From assembly GCF_032586235.1 (NCBI RefSeq), contig NZ_JAWHTD010000001.1, positions 62,001 to 126,000 of the forward strand: 64,000 bases of DNA, written 5' to 3'. Shown in pieces: positions 35,234-43,806 of the stretch. The stretch's first letter is position 1. Every line of letters starts with the position of its first letter. The stretch comes from Aestuariicoccus sp032586235 (GTDB lineage: Bacteria > Pseudomonadota > Alphaproteobacteria > Rhodobacterales > Rhodobacteraceae). The notes beneath the pieces were generated by a model. It ran no database searches, was not told the DNA's origin, and saw only the letters and a program-made list of their open reading frames with translations. The translations under genes and the position numbers were made by a program.

Positions 35234-36226
35234 ATGAAACACTTTCTGACAGGCACCGCCGCCGCCGCCCTGATGGCCATCGCCAGCGTCGCAAGCGCGG
35301 CCGAGCTCAAGATGAGCCACGTCCGCCCGCAGGACGCCACCATCGACGTGGAACTGCGCGCCTTCGCCGGCAAGGTGGCCGAGGCCACCGGCGGCGACGT
35401 CACCATCAATATCTTTCCGGCCTCGGCGCTAGGCGATTACACCACGGTGCAGGAACGCGTGAGCGTCGGCGCCATCGACATGGCCACCCAGCCCGCCGCC
35501 ACCGCTGCCGACCGCCGGATGCAGATCAGTTCGTTCCCCTATCTGGCGAACAGCTGGGCCGACGCCCGCGCGATCTATGGCCCCGACGGCCCGGTGCGCG
35601 ACGTGATAGCCGGGCTTTATGCTGAGCAGGACATCACCATGCTGGCCGCCTATCCGGTCTATTTCGGGGGCATCTCGCTGAACACCGATCCGGTGAACCC
35701 GGGCGACCCCAGCCAGTCCAACGGCATCAAGGTGCGCGTGCCCGGCATCAAGTCGTTCCAGCTGACCGGCGAGGCGCTGGGCTACATCCCGTCGCCGATC
35801 CCGTTCTCCGAGGCGTTCACCGCGATCCAGACCGGCGTCGTGGACGGCGTGATCGGGTCGGGCGCCGAAGGCTACTACGCCTCTTTCCGCGACGTGACCA
35901 AGGCCTACATCCCTGCCAACACCCATTTCGAAGTGTGGTACATGATCATCTCGAACGGCTCGCTGGCCGAGCTTGACGCTGAAGATCAGGAGGCGCTCAA
36001 GGCCGCTGCCGCCGATTTCGAAGCGCAGCGCTGGACCGTGGCCGAAGCGGATCAGGGCAAGTGGGAACAGCGTCTGGCCGACGAGCTGGGCACCAACGTG
36101 GTCCAGCTGACCGACGATCAGCTGGCTGCCATGGCCGCCAAGGTCCGCGAAACGGTCTGGCCGATCGTTCTGGAAGACGTCGGCGCCGAATGGGGCCAGG
36201 GCATTCTCGACCAGATCGGCAAGTAA
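35234..36226 (+). CDS. TRAP substrate-binding protein (DctP)
   Basis: Periplasmic DctP-family protein of 330 residues with a signal peptide ending near residue 23 (AIASVASAA). The LKMSHVRPQDATID start and the VRVPGIKSFQLTGEALGYIPSPIPFSEAFTAIQTGVVDG block are family-typical; the arginine at the start of the latter usually binds a carboxylate of the ligand. A 10-base GC hairpin at 36235-36258 separates it from the oxidase genes. Ligand unknown; the following oxidase suggests an amino acid derivative. Confidence 0.93.
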   Translation: MKHFLTGTAAAALMAIASVASAAELKMSHVRPQDATIDVELRAFAGKVAEATGGDVTINIFPASALGDYTTVQERVSVGAIDMATQPAATAADRRMQISSFPYLANSWADARAIYGPDGPVRDVIAGLYAEQDITMLAAYPVYFGGISLNTDPVNPGDPSQSNGIKVRVPGIKSFQLTGEALGYIPSPIPFSEAFTAIQTGVVDGVIGSGAEGYYASFRDVTKAYIPANTHFEVWYMIISNGSLAELDAEDQEALKAAAADFEAQRWTVAEADQGKWEQRLADELGTNVVQLTDDQLAAMAAKVRETVWPIVLEDVGAEWGQGILDQIGK

Positions 36227-36234
36227 TTTCACCC

Positions 36235-36258
36235 GGGGCGGCGGGTCACCGCCGCCCC
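36235..36258 (+). terminator. Intercistronic hairpin after dctP
   Basis: GGGGCGGCGG (36235-36244), loop GTCA, CCGCCGCCCC (36249-36258): a perfect 10-base stem without a T run. Likely boosts or protects dctP message while allowing read-through to the oxidase genes. Confidence 0.6.
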
Positions 36259-36295
36259 GCACCCGAAACCTCCAGCCCAAGGAGAGGACAGTGCG

Positions 36296-37396
36296 ATGGA
36301 CGCGGATTATGCAATCGTCGGCGGCGGTGTCGTGGGCCTTTCCGTGGCCTGGGGGCTTTTGAAACGCGGCAAGCGCGTCACGCTGATCGACGGCGACGAT
36401 GGCTCGTTCCGCGCCAGCCGCGGCAATTTCGGGCTTGTCTGGGTTCAGTCCAAGGGCATGAAGCAGCCGCGCTATGCCCGCTGGTCGCAGCAATCCGCCG
36501 CGATCTGGGCCGACTTCGCCGCCGAGCTGGGCCACAACACCGGGCAGTCAGTGCCGCTGGAACAGAAGGGCGGCTATGACCTGCATTTCTCGGAAGAGAC
36601 CCTGCAGGCCACGGTCGAGAAATACGAGGTGCTCAAGGCGCAGCTGGATGGCGATTACCCCTACGAGGTGCTGGGCCACAACGCCCTGCGCAAGGAAGAG
36701 CCGCATATCGGCCCCAAGGTCGTCGGCGCGATCCTGCATCACCAGGACGGCCACGCGAACCCGCTGAAACTGCTGAAGGCGCTGGCCGATGACGTGCGCC
36801 GGATGGGCGGGGTTGTGCTGAACGGCAAGACCGTCACCGAGGTGACCAAGCCCGACGGCTTCGTGATCCGCTGCAGCGACGGCTCCACCATCGGCGCGGC
36901 CAAGGTGGTTCTGTCCGCCGGGCTGGGCGCTGCGACGCTGGGGCCGAAGCTGGGCTTCAAGGCGCCTGTCCGGCCGCAGCGCGGGCAGGTGCTGATCACA
37001 GAGAAACTGCCGAAGATGATCAATCGCCCCTCGCTCATTGCGCGGCAGGTGGACGAGGGCGGCATCCAGATCGGCGCTACCAACGAAGAGGTGGGCCTTG
37101 ACGACCGCGTGACCCAGCCGGGTTTGTCGGGCCTCGCCGCCGAGGCGATCGCCGCCTATCCCGCACTGGCCCGCGCGCAGCTGGTGCGCAGTTGGGGCGC
37201 GCTGCGGGTGCTGTCGCCGGACGGGCTGCCGATCTATCAGGAAAGCCGCGACATGCCGGGGGCCTATCTGGTGACCTGCCACAGCGGCATCACGCTGGCC
37301 GCGGCCCATGCCCGCTACCTGCCCGACTGGCTGGAACGGACCGAGGCCGCCCCGGATCTGGAGGTGTTCAGTGAAGACCGCTTCGCCGTTTCTTGA
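36296..37396 (+). CDS. FAD-dependent oxidoreductase, DAO family (HcnC/opine-oxidase-subunit-B-like)
   Basis: 366 residues with an N-terminal FAD-binding DYAIVGGGVVGLSVAWGLLKRG and a glycine-oxidase/D-amino-acid-oxidase-type fold. HSGITLAAAH near the C-terminus is the second FAD contact. In HcnABC-type and opine or nopaline/octopine oxidases, this subunit carries out substrate oxidation and pairs with a 2Fe-2S subunit and a second flavoprotein, which are exactly the next two genes. Probably acts in the cytoplasm on an imported amino acid derivative, producing an imine or 2-oxo acid. Confidence 0.85.
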   Translation: MDADYAIVGGGVVGLSVAWGLLKRGKRVTLIDGDDGSFRASRGNFGLVWVQSKGMKQPRYARWSQQSAAIWADFAAELGHNTGQSVPLEQKGGYDLHFSEETLQATVEKYEVLKAQLDGDYPYEVLGHNALRKEEPHIGPKVVGAILHHQDGHANPLKLLKALADDVRRMGGVVLNGKTVTEVTKPDGFVIRCSDGSTIGAAKVVLSAGLGAATLGPKLGFKAPVRPQRGQVLITEKLPKMINRPSLIARQVDEGGIQIGATNEEVGLDDRVTQPGLSGLAAEAIAAYPALARAQLVRSWGALRVLSPDGLPIYQESRDMPGAYLVTCHSGITLAAAHARYLPDWLERTEAAPDLEVFSEDRFAVS

Positions 37397-37676
37397 ACTC
37401 GACCAAGGCCCGCGCGTGCGCGTGCATTTCGACGGGAGGCCTTTCGACCTGCCCGAGGGCGCGAACCTCGCCGCCGCCTTGCTGGCGGCTGGGGTCGGGG
37501 TGTTCCGGCACACGCCCGTATCGGGCGCGCCGCGCGCACCCTATTGCATGATGGGGGCCTGTTTCGAATGTCTGGTCGAGATCGACGGCGTGGTCCGTCA
37601 GGCCTGCATGATCGAGGTGACCGAGGGTCTGCGCATCGCCCGCCCGCATGAGGAGCCGACGGATGACCCAGAGTGA
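37371..37676 (+). CDS. 2Fe-2S subunit of multi-subunit oxidase (HcnA-like)
   Basis: Small ferredoxin-like subunit of 101 residues. Cysteines are arranged as C-M-M-G-A-C-F-E-C near residue 59-67 and a fourth in RQACM near 81, the pattern of a plant-type 2Fe-2S domain as in HcnA and sarcosine/opine oxidases. No ATG is suitable; GTG at 37371, inside the end of the upstream oxidase gene, gives a family-like length. It transfers electrons between the two flavoproteins. Overlaps the next gene. Confidence 0.8.
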   Translation: MKTASPFLELDQGPRVRVHFDGRPFDLPEGANLAAALLAAGVGVFRHTPVSGAPRAPYCMMGACFECLVEIDGVVRQACMIEVTEGLRIARPHEEPTDDPE

Positions 37677-39057
37677 CCTGATCGTCATCGGCGCCGGACC
37701 CGCCGGCATGGCCGCCGCGGCGACGGCGGCGGGGCATGGGCTGTCGGTGACGCTGCTCGACGAACAGCCGCGTCCCGGCGGACAGATCTATCGCGATGTG
37801 GACCGGGCAGCGGCGAAACGCGGCGACATTCTGGGGCAGGATTACACCCACGGCGCGACCCTGACCGCCGGGCTGAAGGCCCCTGGGATCGACCACATCG
37901 CCGGCGCGGTGGTCTGGGCCATCGAGGACGGCTTTCGCGTATCCTACACCCGCGACGGCAAAGGCGCGCAGGTGACCGGCGACCGGATCGTTCTTGCCAC
38001 CGGCGCGCTGGAGCGTCCGATGCCGGTGCCCGGCTGGACGCTTCCTGGTGTGATGACGGCGGGGGCCGCGCAGATCCTGCTGAAGCAATCGGGCGTGCTG
38101 GCGCGGCGGGCGGTGCTGGTGGGCAGCGGGCCGCTGCTCTACCTAATCGCGGCGCAGATGGTGCGGGCGGGCACGCCACCGCTGGCGCTGGTCGAAACCC
38201 AGACGCGCGGCGATCTGGTGCGCGCCGCGCGGCACTGGGCCGGTGCCGTACGTGGCTGGCCCTATCTGGCCAAGGGGCTGAGGATGCTGGCCGAGATCGT
38301 CCGCGCCGGGGTGCCCCGCTACACCGACGCGACTGACATCGCCGTATCGGGCAGCGCTCGCGCCGAGGCGGTGACCTTCCGCGCCGGGGGCAGGGCGCAC
38401 AGCCTCGCCTGCGATACGGTGCTTTTGCATCACGGCGTCGTGCCCAACACTCAGGCGGCGCGGTCGGTCGGGGTGACTCATCGCTGGGACGAGACGCAAC
38501 ATTGCTTTGCGCCCCAGGTCGACGCGTGGGGCGCAACGGATGCCGAGGGCGTCTATATCGCCGGTGACGGCGCAGGGATTGGCGGGGCGAAGGTTGCCGA
38601 GGTCGCGGGCAGGATCGCCGCTCTTGGCGTGGCCTGCGATCTGGGCCGGCTGACGCAAGCGCAACGCGACGCGCTGGCCGCGCCACTGCTGCGCGCGCGG
38701 GTCAGCGAAGGCGCGATCCGGCCGTTCCTCGACACCGCCTATCCGCCGTATGCGCAGGCCCTGTCCCCCGCCGACGCCACCATCGTCTGCCGCTGCGAAG
38801 AGGTCACGGCGGGCGACATCCGCGGCTATGCGAAACTGGGCTGCCTCGGCCCCAACCAGACCAAGGCCTTTGGCCGGCCCGGCATGGGGCCGTGTCAGGG
38901 CCGCTATTGCGGTCTGACGGTCACCGCATTACTGGCAGAGGCGAACGTGCAGACGCCGGATCAGACGGGATATTACCGCATCCGCCCGCCGCTCAAACCC
39001 GTCACGCTGGGCGAGCTGGCGGCCATGGACACAGCGGCCCAGGACGCCGCCGAATAG
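37663..39057 (+). CDS. FAD/NAD(P)-binding oxidoreductase with BFD-like domain (HcnB-like)
   Basis: Second flavoprotein of 464 residues. DLIVIGAGPAGMAAAATAAG binds FAD, and a second Rossmann block VLVGSGPLLYLIAAQMVRAG follows near residue 155. The C-terminal part has cysteines in CRCEEVTAGDI, GCLGPNQTK and GPCQGRYC, the bacterioferritin-associated-ferredoxin pattern that holds a 2Fe-2S cluster. This domain order is that of HcnB and opine oxidase subunit A. GAGGAG lies before the ATG. Confidence 0.86.
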   Translation: MTQSDLIVIGAGPAGMAAAATAAGHGLSVTLLDEQPRPGGQIYRDVDRAAAKRGDILGQDYTHGATLTAGLKAPGIDHIAGAVVWAIEDGFRVSYTRDGKGAQVTGDRIVLATGALERPMPVPGWTLPGVMTAGAAQILLKQSGVLARRAVLVGSGPLLYLIAAQMVRAGTPPLALVETQTRGDLVRAARHWAGAVRGWPYLAKGLRMLAEIVRAGVPRYTDATDIAVSGSARAEAVTFRAGGRAHSLACDTVLLHHGVVPNTQAARSVGVTHRWDETQHCFAPQVDAWGATDAEGVYIAGDGAGIGGAKVAEVAGRIAALGVACDLGRLTQAQRDALAAPLLRARVSEGAIRPFLDTAYPPYAQALSPADATIVCRCEEVTAGDIRGYAKLGCLGPNQTKAFGRPGMGPCQGRYCGLTVTALLAEANVQTPDQTGYYRIRPPLKPVTLGELAAMDTAAQDAAE

Positions 39058-39067
39058 GAGCACAGGC

Positions 39068-39406
39068 ATGATCGAACGCATCGACACCGGCAAGCGGATG
39101 AGCAAGATCGTCAAGCACAATGGCGTGGCGTATCTCTGCGGACAAGTGGGCGACGGCGCGACCGTGGCCGAACAAACCCGCGACTGCCTCTCGCGGGTCG
39201 AGGCGCTGCTGGACAAGGCGGGATCGTCGCGCGAGCAGATGCTGCAGGCGGTGATCTGGCTGGCCGACATGGCCGATTTCGCCGAGATGAACGCTGTCTG
39301 GGACGCTTGGGTGCCCGAGGGCCACGCCCCGGCCCGCGCCTGCGGCGAGGCCAAGCTGGCGCGGCCCGAGCTCAAGGTCGAGATTATCGTGACGGCGGCC
39401 TGCTAA
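39068..39406 (+). CDS. RidA-family imine deaminase
   Basis: 112-residue Rid/YjgF/YER057c protein that hydrolyses enamine/imine intermediates. The fold is seen from VAYLCGQVGDGATVAEQTRDCLSRVEALL; the strongly conserved arginine that contacts the carboxylate appears in HAPARACGEAKL (Arg near 96). As the last gene after an amino-acid-type oxidase, it plausibly clears the imine made by that enzyme. Its end is only 5 bases from the convergent hydrolase gene. Confidence 0.88.
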   Translation: MIERIDTGKRMSKIVKHNGVAYLCGQVGDGATVAEQTRDCLSRVEALLDKAGSSREQMLQAVIWLADMADFAEMNAVWDAWVPEGHAPARACGEAKLARPELKVEIIVTAAC

Positions 39407-39411
39407 GGGCT

Positions 39412-40131
39412 TCAGCTGTCCAGAAAGCCTTTGACCAGACGGTTGAAGATGTCGGGCCGTTCCATGTGCACCGCATGGGCGCAGCCCGGCACGACCGCCA
39501 GCTGGCAGCGCGGGATCGTGCGCCAAAGCGTTTCGACCTGCGACCATTGATAGGTGCGGTCGCCGTCTCCCCAGATCAACAGCGTCTCTGACGCGATCTG
39601 CGGCAGGTGATCCACGCCCGACCAGTCGCGCATCGCCGCCAGCCCAGCAAGGATCGCGGGCAGACCGGACTTTTCGGCGATGGCGGCGCAGGCCTGATAT
39701 TGGGCGGCGGCCTCCCGCTGCAGGAACCAGGTGGCGGCGATACGGCGTGCGGTGGAGGCCGGTCCATCGTCGCGCGTGCGCTGCATCGAGGTCTCGATGG
39801 GTTCGAACCGGCCAGGCAGAACGCCCACTGCGCCGGTGCCGTAGAGGATCAGCCGCGCGACGCGGCCGGGGGCCTGGCGGATCATCTCTTGTACGATCAT
39901 GCCGCCCATGGAATGGCCCATCAGGTCGAAGCGGTCCACGCCTTGGCGGGTGACTTCCTCCAGCACCCAGGCAGCGAAGCCGGGGATGCTGTCGATGGGC
40001 GGTAGATCCGCGCCCCGGCCAAAGCCCGGCAGATCGACGCGGACCAGATCGCGCCCCTCGGCGAGCGGCGCCTGCAACGCCCATTGATCGCTCCCGCCCA
40101 TGAAACCATGGACCAGGACCAGCGGTGTCAC
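39412..40131 (-). CDS. Alpha/beta hydrolase
   Basis: 239-residue alpha/beta-hydrolase fold protein. The oxyanion-hole start LVLVHGFMGGSDQW, the nucleophile elbow GHSMGGM near residue 92, an aspartate in LIWGDGDRTYQ and the histidine in GCAHAVHMERPD make up the triad. It may cleave an ester, lactone or C-C bond; substrate unknown. It is the last gene of the cuyA-like/ABC operon and overlaps the permease by 4 bases. Confidence 0.87.
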   Translation of the reverse strand: MTPLVLVHGFMGGSDQWALQAPLAEGRDLVRVDLPGFGRGADLPPIDSIPGFAAWVLEEVTRQGVDRFDLMGHSMGGMIVQEMIRQAPGRVARLILYGTGAVGVLPGRFEPIETSMQRTRDDGPASTARRIAATWFLQREAAAQYQACAAIAEKSGLPAILAGLAAMRDWSGVDHLPQIASETLLIWGDGDRTYQWSQVETLWRTIPRCQLAVVPGCAHAVHMERPDIFNRLVKGFLDS

Positions 40132-41669
40132 CGGCGACCGCCCTGCACGATGCGGTCAAGGATCATGGCGCAGAAGAGGATCGAGAAGCCCGCGAGGATA
40201 CCCTGACCGACGTTTGCGTATTGCAGCGCCTCCAGCACGTCCTCGCCCAGCCCCTTGGCGCCGATCAGCGACGCGACCACGACCATCGCAAGGCTCAGCA
40301 TGATCGTCTGGTTGATCCCGGCCCGGATCGACGGTGAGGCAAGCGGCAGGTCGACCTTGGTCAACAGATACCATTTGTTCGCCCCGAAACTGATCGCCGC
40401 CTCGCGCACCGATTCCGGCACGCCGCGCAGGCCCAGCACGGTCAGGCGCACCACCGGCGTGCCGCCGAAGATCATTGTGGTGACCACGGCGGCGGGCTTG
40501 CCCGTGCCGAAGAAGGCGATCACCGGGATCATGAAGACGAAGGCGGGCATGGTCTGCATGAAATCCATGATCGGCTGGATCGCCGCGTAAAAGCGCGGAC
40601 GGCGGGCGGCGAACATCCCCAGCGGAATGCCGATCAGGATCGACAGACACGCCGCCGTGCCCAAGAGCGCCAGCGTCGTCATCGCCTTTTCCCAGAACCC
40701 CAGCAGCCCCATGTAGGCCAGGAACGCGCCGGAATAGATCGCCATGCGCACCCCCGCCGTCAGCCATGTCAGCAGGATGATCAGCGACGCGATCACGATC
40801 CACGGGGTGCTGACGAACACCAGCTCCAGCGCGTCCAGCACCAGCCGGATGCAATAGGTGATGCCGTCGAAAAGCGCCTCGCCGTTCAGCACCGCCCAGT
40901 TGAAGAAGGCCTCGACCCAGTCGATGCTGGTCAGGCGGATGTCCGGGTCGGTGGGAAAATCGGTGAGCAGGGCGAAGCGGTCGGGGAAGCTGTAGTGCAC
41001 CATCGCCGCCGCGACGAGCAGCCCCATGAAAACCGCGCTGAACACGATCTGAGACACCGGCATACCCGACCGGATCGAGCGATCCGACAGCCAGTCGGAA
41101 AAGCGCGCCTCGAGCGCCCAGTTGGCGGTGGTGGCCTGCGCGGCCTTGGCCAGAATGAGGATCGCCAGACCCGTCAGCGCGATGGTCGGGCCGGTGGCGG
41201 CCAGAGCTTCGGCCTCGGCGCGGATACCGCCGATATTGGCCTCCAGCCCGTCGACCGCGCGTTGAAAGGCGTCGACCCTGTCAGACCCGCTTTCGATGGC
41301 GGCGGCCAGCTGCTGGCGGCGCAGCTCCAGCGTGCCTTCGATGGATTCGATCCGCGCCATGGCGTCGGCGGCCAGATCGCCGAAGAGCCCGCGCGCGATC
41401 TGCACCAACGCCAGCGCCTCGAGGATCAGAAACGGCAGCGCCCAGGACCAGAGCCCGCGCGCCCCGAACCAGACCGGCCCAAAGAGACCGGCCATAAGGT
41501 TGAACGTGGGCGTGAACCGGGCCGAGGCGCCGATGCGGTCGAAATTGCGAATGTAATACTCGGGGCTGGTGCGCACGAAGGTGCGGATGTTCTCGCGCCG
41601 CTCTTCGGCATAGGCCAGCGCGGCGTCGCTTTCGGTGTCTTCCAGCGGGTTCAGGTTCTCGTCTCTCAT
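40128..41669 (-). CDS. ABC permease, glycine betaine/proline type, with long N-terminal extension
   Basis: ProW-type permease of 513 residues, about 200 longer than most. Residues 1-250 contain a cytoplasmic start, two hydrophobic segments and a predicted coiled coil (IESIEGTLELRRQQLAAAIESG ...), then the core permease from about 260 with the EAA-like loop GVPESVREAAISFGANKWYLL. Overlaps both neighbours by 4 bases. The extension may bring a periplasmic or regulatory domain; known extended members exist in Rhodobacterales. Confidence 0.85.
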   Translation of the reverse strand: MRDENLNPLEDTESDAALAYAEERRENIRTFVRTSPEYYIRNFDRIGASARFTPTFNLMAGLFGPVWFGARGLWSWALPFLILEALALVQIARGLFGDLAADAMARIESIEGTLELRRQQLAAAIESGSDRVDAFQRAVDGLEANIGGIRAEAEALAATGPTIALTGLAILILAKAAQATTANWALEARFSDWLSDRSIRSGMPVSQIVFSAVFMGLLVAAAMVHYSFPDRFALLTDFPTDPDIRLTSIDWVEAFFNWAVLNGEALFDGITYCIRLVLDALELVFVSTPWIVIASLIILLTWLTAGVRMAIYSGAFLAYMGLLGFWEKAMTTLALLGTAACLSILIGIPLGMFAARRPRFYAAIQPIMDFMQTMPAFVFMIPVIAFFGTGKPAAVVTTMIFGGTPVVRLTVLGLRGVPESVREAAISFGANKWYLLTKVDLPLASPSIRAGINQTIMLSLAMVVVASLIGAKGLGEDVLEALQYANVGQGILAGFSILFCAMILDRIVQGGRR

Positions 41670-42721
41670 GATACTTCTGTCCCTTCGATGACCGTCCGCA
41701 AGAGATCGGCGCGGGTGATGACACCGACATCCGCGCCATCATCCTCGACGAGGATGGCGTTTTCGTCGTCGATGGCCATATTGATGAGATTGCTCAGCGT
41801 TTCGGCCCCGTTCACCCGGGGGGCATCGGACGGGATCGGGCCGTGGGCGGCCAGATAGGCGTCGATGGGCTGCATGACCGCATGGGCATGCACCACCTTC
41901 AGCCGCGAGATACCCGCGACGAAGTCGGCCACGTAATCGTCGGCGGGGTGCATCACGATGTCTTCGGCAGTGCCGACCTGAACCACCTTGCCGTCCCGCA
42001 TGATCGCGATGCGGTCGCCGATGCGCACCGCCTCGTCCAGATCGTGGGTGATGAAGACGGTCGTTTTCTTCAGGATCTTCGACAGGCGGATGAATTCGTC
42101 CTGCAACTGCCGCCGGATCAGCGGGTCGAGCGCCGAGAAGGGCTCGTCCATCAGCAGAACGTCGGGGTTGGCCGCCAGCGCGCGGGCGAGCCCCACACGC
42201 TGCTGCATCCCGCCCGACAGCTCATGTGCATATTTTGCGCCCCATGCGCCCAGTTCAACGATGTCGAGGATGGCGGCGGCCTGGCGCATCCGTTCGTTCT
42301 TGGCCACCTGGCGGATTTCCAGCGGCATCGCCACGTTGTCCAGAACCGAACGGTGCGGCATCAGGGCGAAGTTCTGGAACACCATGCCGATCTTCTGGTT
42401 GCGGAAGCGCTGAAGCTCTCTCGGCCCCAGCGCCATCACGTCGGTGCCCTCGATCTCGATCTTGCCATCGGTGGGTTCGAGCAGCCGGTTGAAATGGCGC
42501 ACCAGCGTCGATTTCCCGCTGCCCGACAGGCCCATGATGCAGAAAATCTCGCCCCGGTTCACGTGCAGGCTGACATCGGCGACGCCCACCACCGAGTTGA
42601 ATTCGGCCAGAACCTCGGCCTTGGACAGGCCCCTGTCCCGGATCGCGCGCAGGGCCTGTTCAGGCCGCGCGCCGAAAATCTTCCAGACATTCGAGATTTC
42701 AATAACGGTTTCTGCGTTCAT
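41666..42721 (-). CDS. ABC ATP-binding protein, glycine betaine/proline type, with CBS domain
   Basis: ProV-like ATPase of 351 residues. Walker A GLSGSGKSTLVRHFN near 70, signature SGGMQQRVGLARAL near 168 and Walker B VLLMDEPFSALDP near 190. The C-terminal 60 residues form a CBS-like domain (NLINMAIDDENAILVEDDGADVGVITR), the part that senses ionic strength in OpuA/ProU importers. So the importer may be osmotically gated. Confidence 0.92.
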   Translation of the reverse strand: MNAETVIEISNVWKIFGARPEQALRAIRDRGLSKAEVLAEFNSVVGVADVSLHVNRGEIFCIMGLSGSGKSTLVRHFNRLLEPTDGKIEIEGTDVMALGPRELQRFRNQKIGMVFQNFALMPHRSVLDNVAMPLEIRQVAKNERMRQAAAILDIVELGAWGAKYAHELSGGMQQRVGLARALAANPDVLLMDEPFSALDPLIRRQLQDEFIRLSKILKKTTVFITHDLDEAVRIGDRIAIMRDGKVVQVGTAEDIVMHPADDYVADFVAGISRLKVVHAHAVMQPIDAYLAAHGPIPSDAPRVNGAETLSNLINMAIDDENAILVEDDGADVGVITRADLLRTVIEGTEVS

Positions 42722-42747
42722 CTTTCCCCGCCCTGCCTGGTTCAGGC

Positions 42748-42778
42748 GGGGCGGCCCGGTCGCAACCGGAGCCGCCCC
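42748..42778 (-). terminator. Intercistronic hairpin between binding-protein and ATPase genes
   Basis: GGGGCGGC (42748-42755) pairs with GCCGCCCC (42771-42778), with an inner CCGGT/ACCGG stem. A strong stem between the proX-like and proV-like genes, like those after the other binding-protein genes here. Confidence 0.6.
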
Positions 42779-42796
42779 TTTGTCATAAGTGCCGGA

Positions 42797-43759
42797 TCAG
42801 AGGCCCAGCATCGCATCGACGCGATCGGAATTGGCCTCGACCCATTCCTTGGCAACGTCTGCCGGATCGCGGTCCTGGGCGCTGATCTCATATGCCAGGC
42901 TGCTGACGTCGTCGGCGGTCAGCGCGAAGTTGGTGAAGAACTCGGCGATTGCGGGCGAGCGGTCCACCAGCGAGTTCGACCACGCGATCTGCACCTCTTT
43001 CAGCGCGTCCTTGCTGGCGACCATCGACTTGTTGTACCAGTCCGGATCGTCCGAGGGCTGCACCATGACGTACTTTTCCGGGTCGTAGGTCGGCTCGGTC
43101 AGCATCATGACGTCGAACATGTACCAAACCGCGTGCGGCGTGTAGCAGTAGAAGGCGTAGCCCTCGTCCTTGGCGATGCTGTCCTTGATGCGCGCGGTCT
43201 TGACCGCCTCTTCGGCGCGGATGGGTTCGATGAAGTCCAAGAGGCCATAGTCGCGCACCTTGACCTCGTTCACGTTGGCCGAGGCCCAGCCCGGCGCGCC
43301 GATCCACATCTCGCCCTTGCCGTCGCCGTCGCTGTCCATCAGCGCCGCCACGTCGGGCCGACCCAGATCGGTGATGTCGGTGATGTTGTTGGCTTCGCCG
43401 AAATTCTTGCTGACGCAAAAGCCCTGGTTGCCTTCGTAGGGGTTCGACGAGAGCGTCACGGTACCCTTGCCGTCGACATATTCCTTGGTAAAGCTTTCCT
43501 GGTTGGGCAGCCACACATCGGGGTGCACGTCGATGTCGCCCTTACCCTGGTCCATGGCCTGGAAAATCGTCGCGTTGTTGCCGGGGACGTATTCGACCTG
43601 CCCGCCGATGCGGCTGGTCACGATCTCGCCCAGTACATGAGCGATGGCCTGCGCGCCGGTCCAGGACGGCACGCCGATCTTGACCTCTTCGGCGAAAGCC
43701 GGCAGCGCGAAGGCGCTGACCGCCGCGGCAAGTCCAAGGGATTTCAGTTTGGTTTTCAT
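42797..43759 (-). CDS. ABC substrate-binding protein, glycine betaine/proline type (OpuAC)
   Basis: Periplasmic binding protein of 320 residues; signal peptide ends at AFALPAFAEE. The family fold is shown by VKIGVPSWTGAQAIAHVLGEI and by repeated aromatic residues (SWTG, YAFYCYTPHAVWYMFD) that in this family form the cage for a quaternary ammonium group. Follows the cuyA-like gene by 47 bases in one transcript. A trimethylammonium or similar zwitterion is the expected ligand. Confidence 0.9.
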   Translation of the reverse strand: MKTKLKSLGLAAAVSAFALPAFAEEVKIGVPSWTGAQAIAHVLGEIVTSRIGGQVEYVPGNNATIFQAMDQGKGDIDVHPDVWLPNQESFTKEYVDGKGTVTLSSNPYEGNQGFCVSKNFGEANNITDITDLGRPDVAALMDSDGDGKGEMWIGAPGWASANVNEVKVRDYGLLDFIEPIRAEEAVKTARIKDSIAKDEGYAFYCYTPHAVWYMFDVMMLTEPTYDPEKYVMVQPSDDPDWYNKSMVASKDALKEVQIAWSNSLVDRSPAIAEFFTNFALTADDVSSLAYEISAQDRDPADVAKEWVEANSDRVDAMLGL

Positions 43760-43806
43760 GATCTTCTCCTCTGTTGGTGCTGTTGGTGCGCCTTTGCGGC
43801 GTCCTG

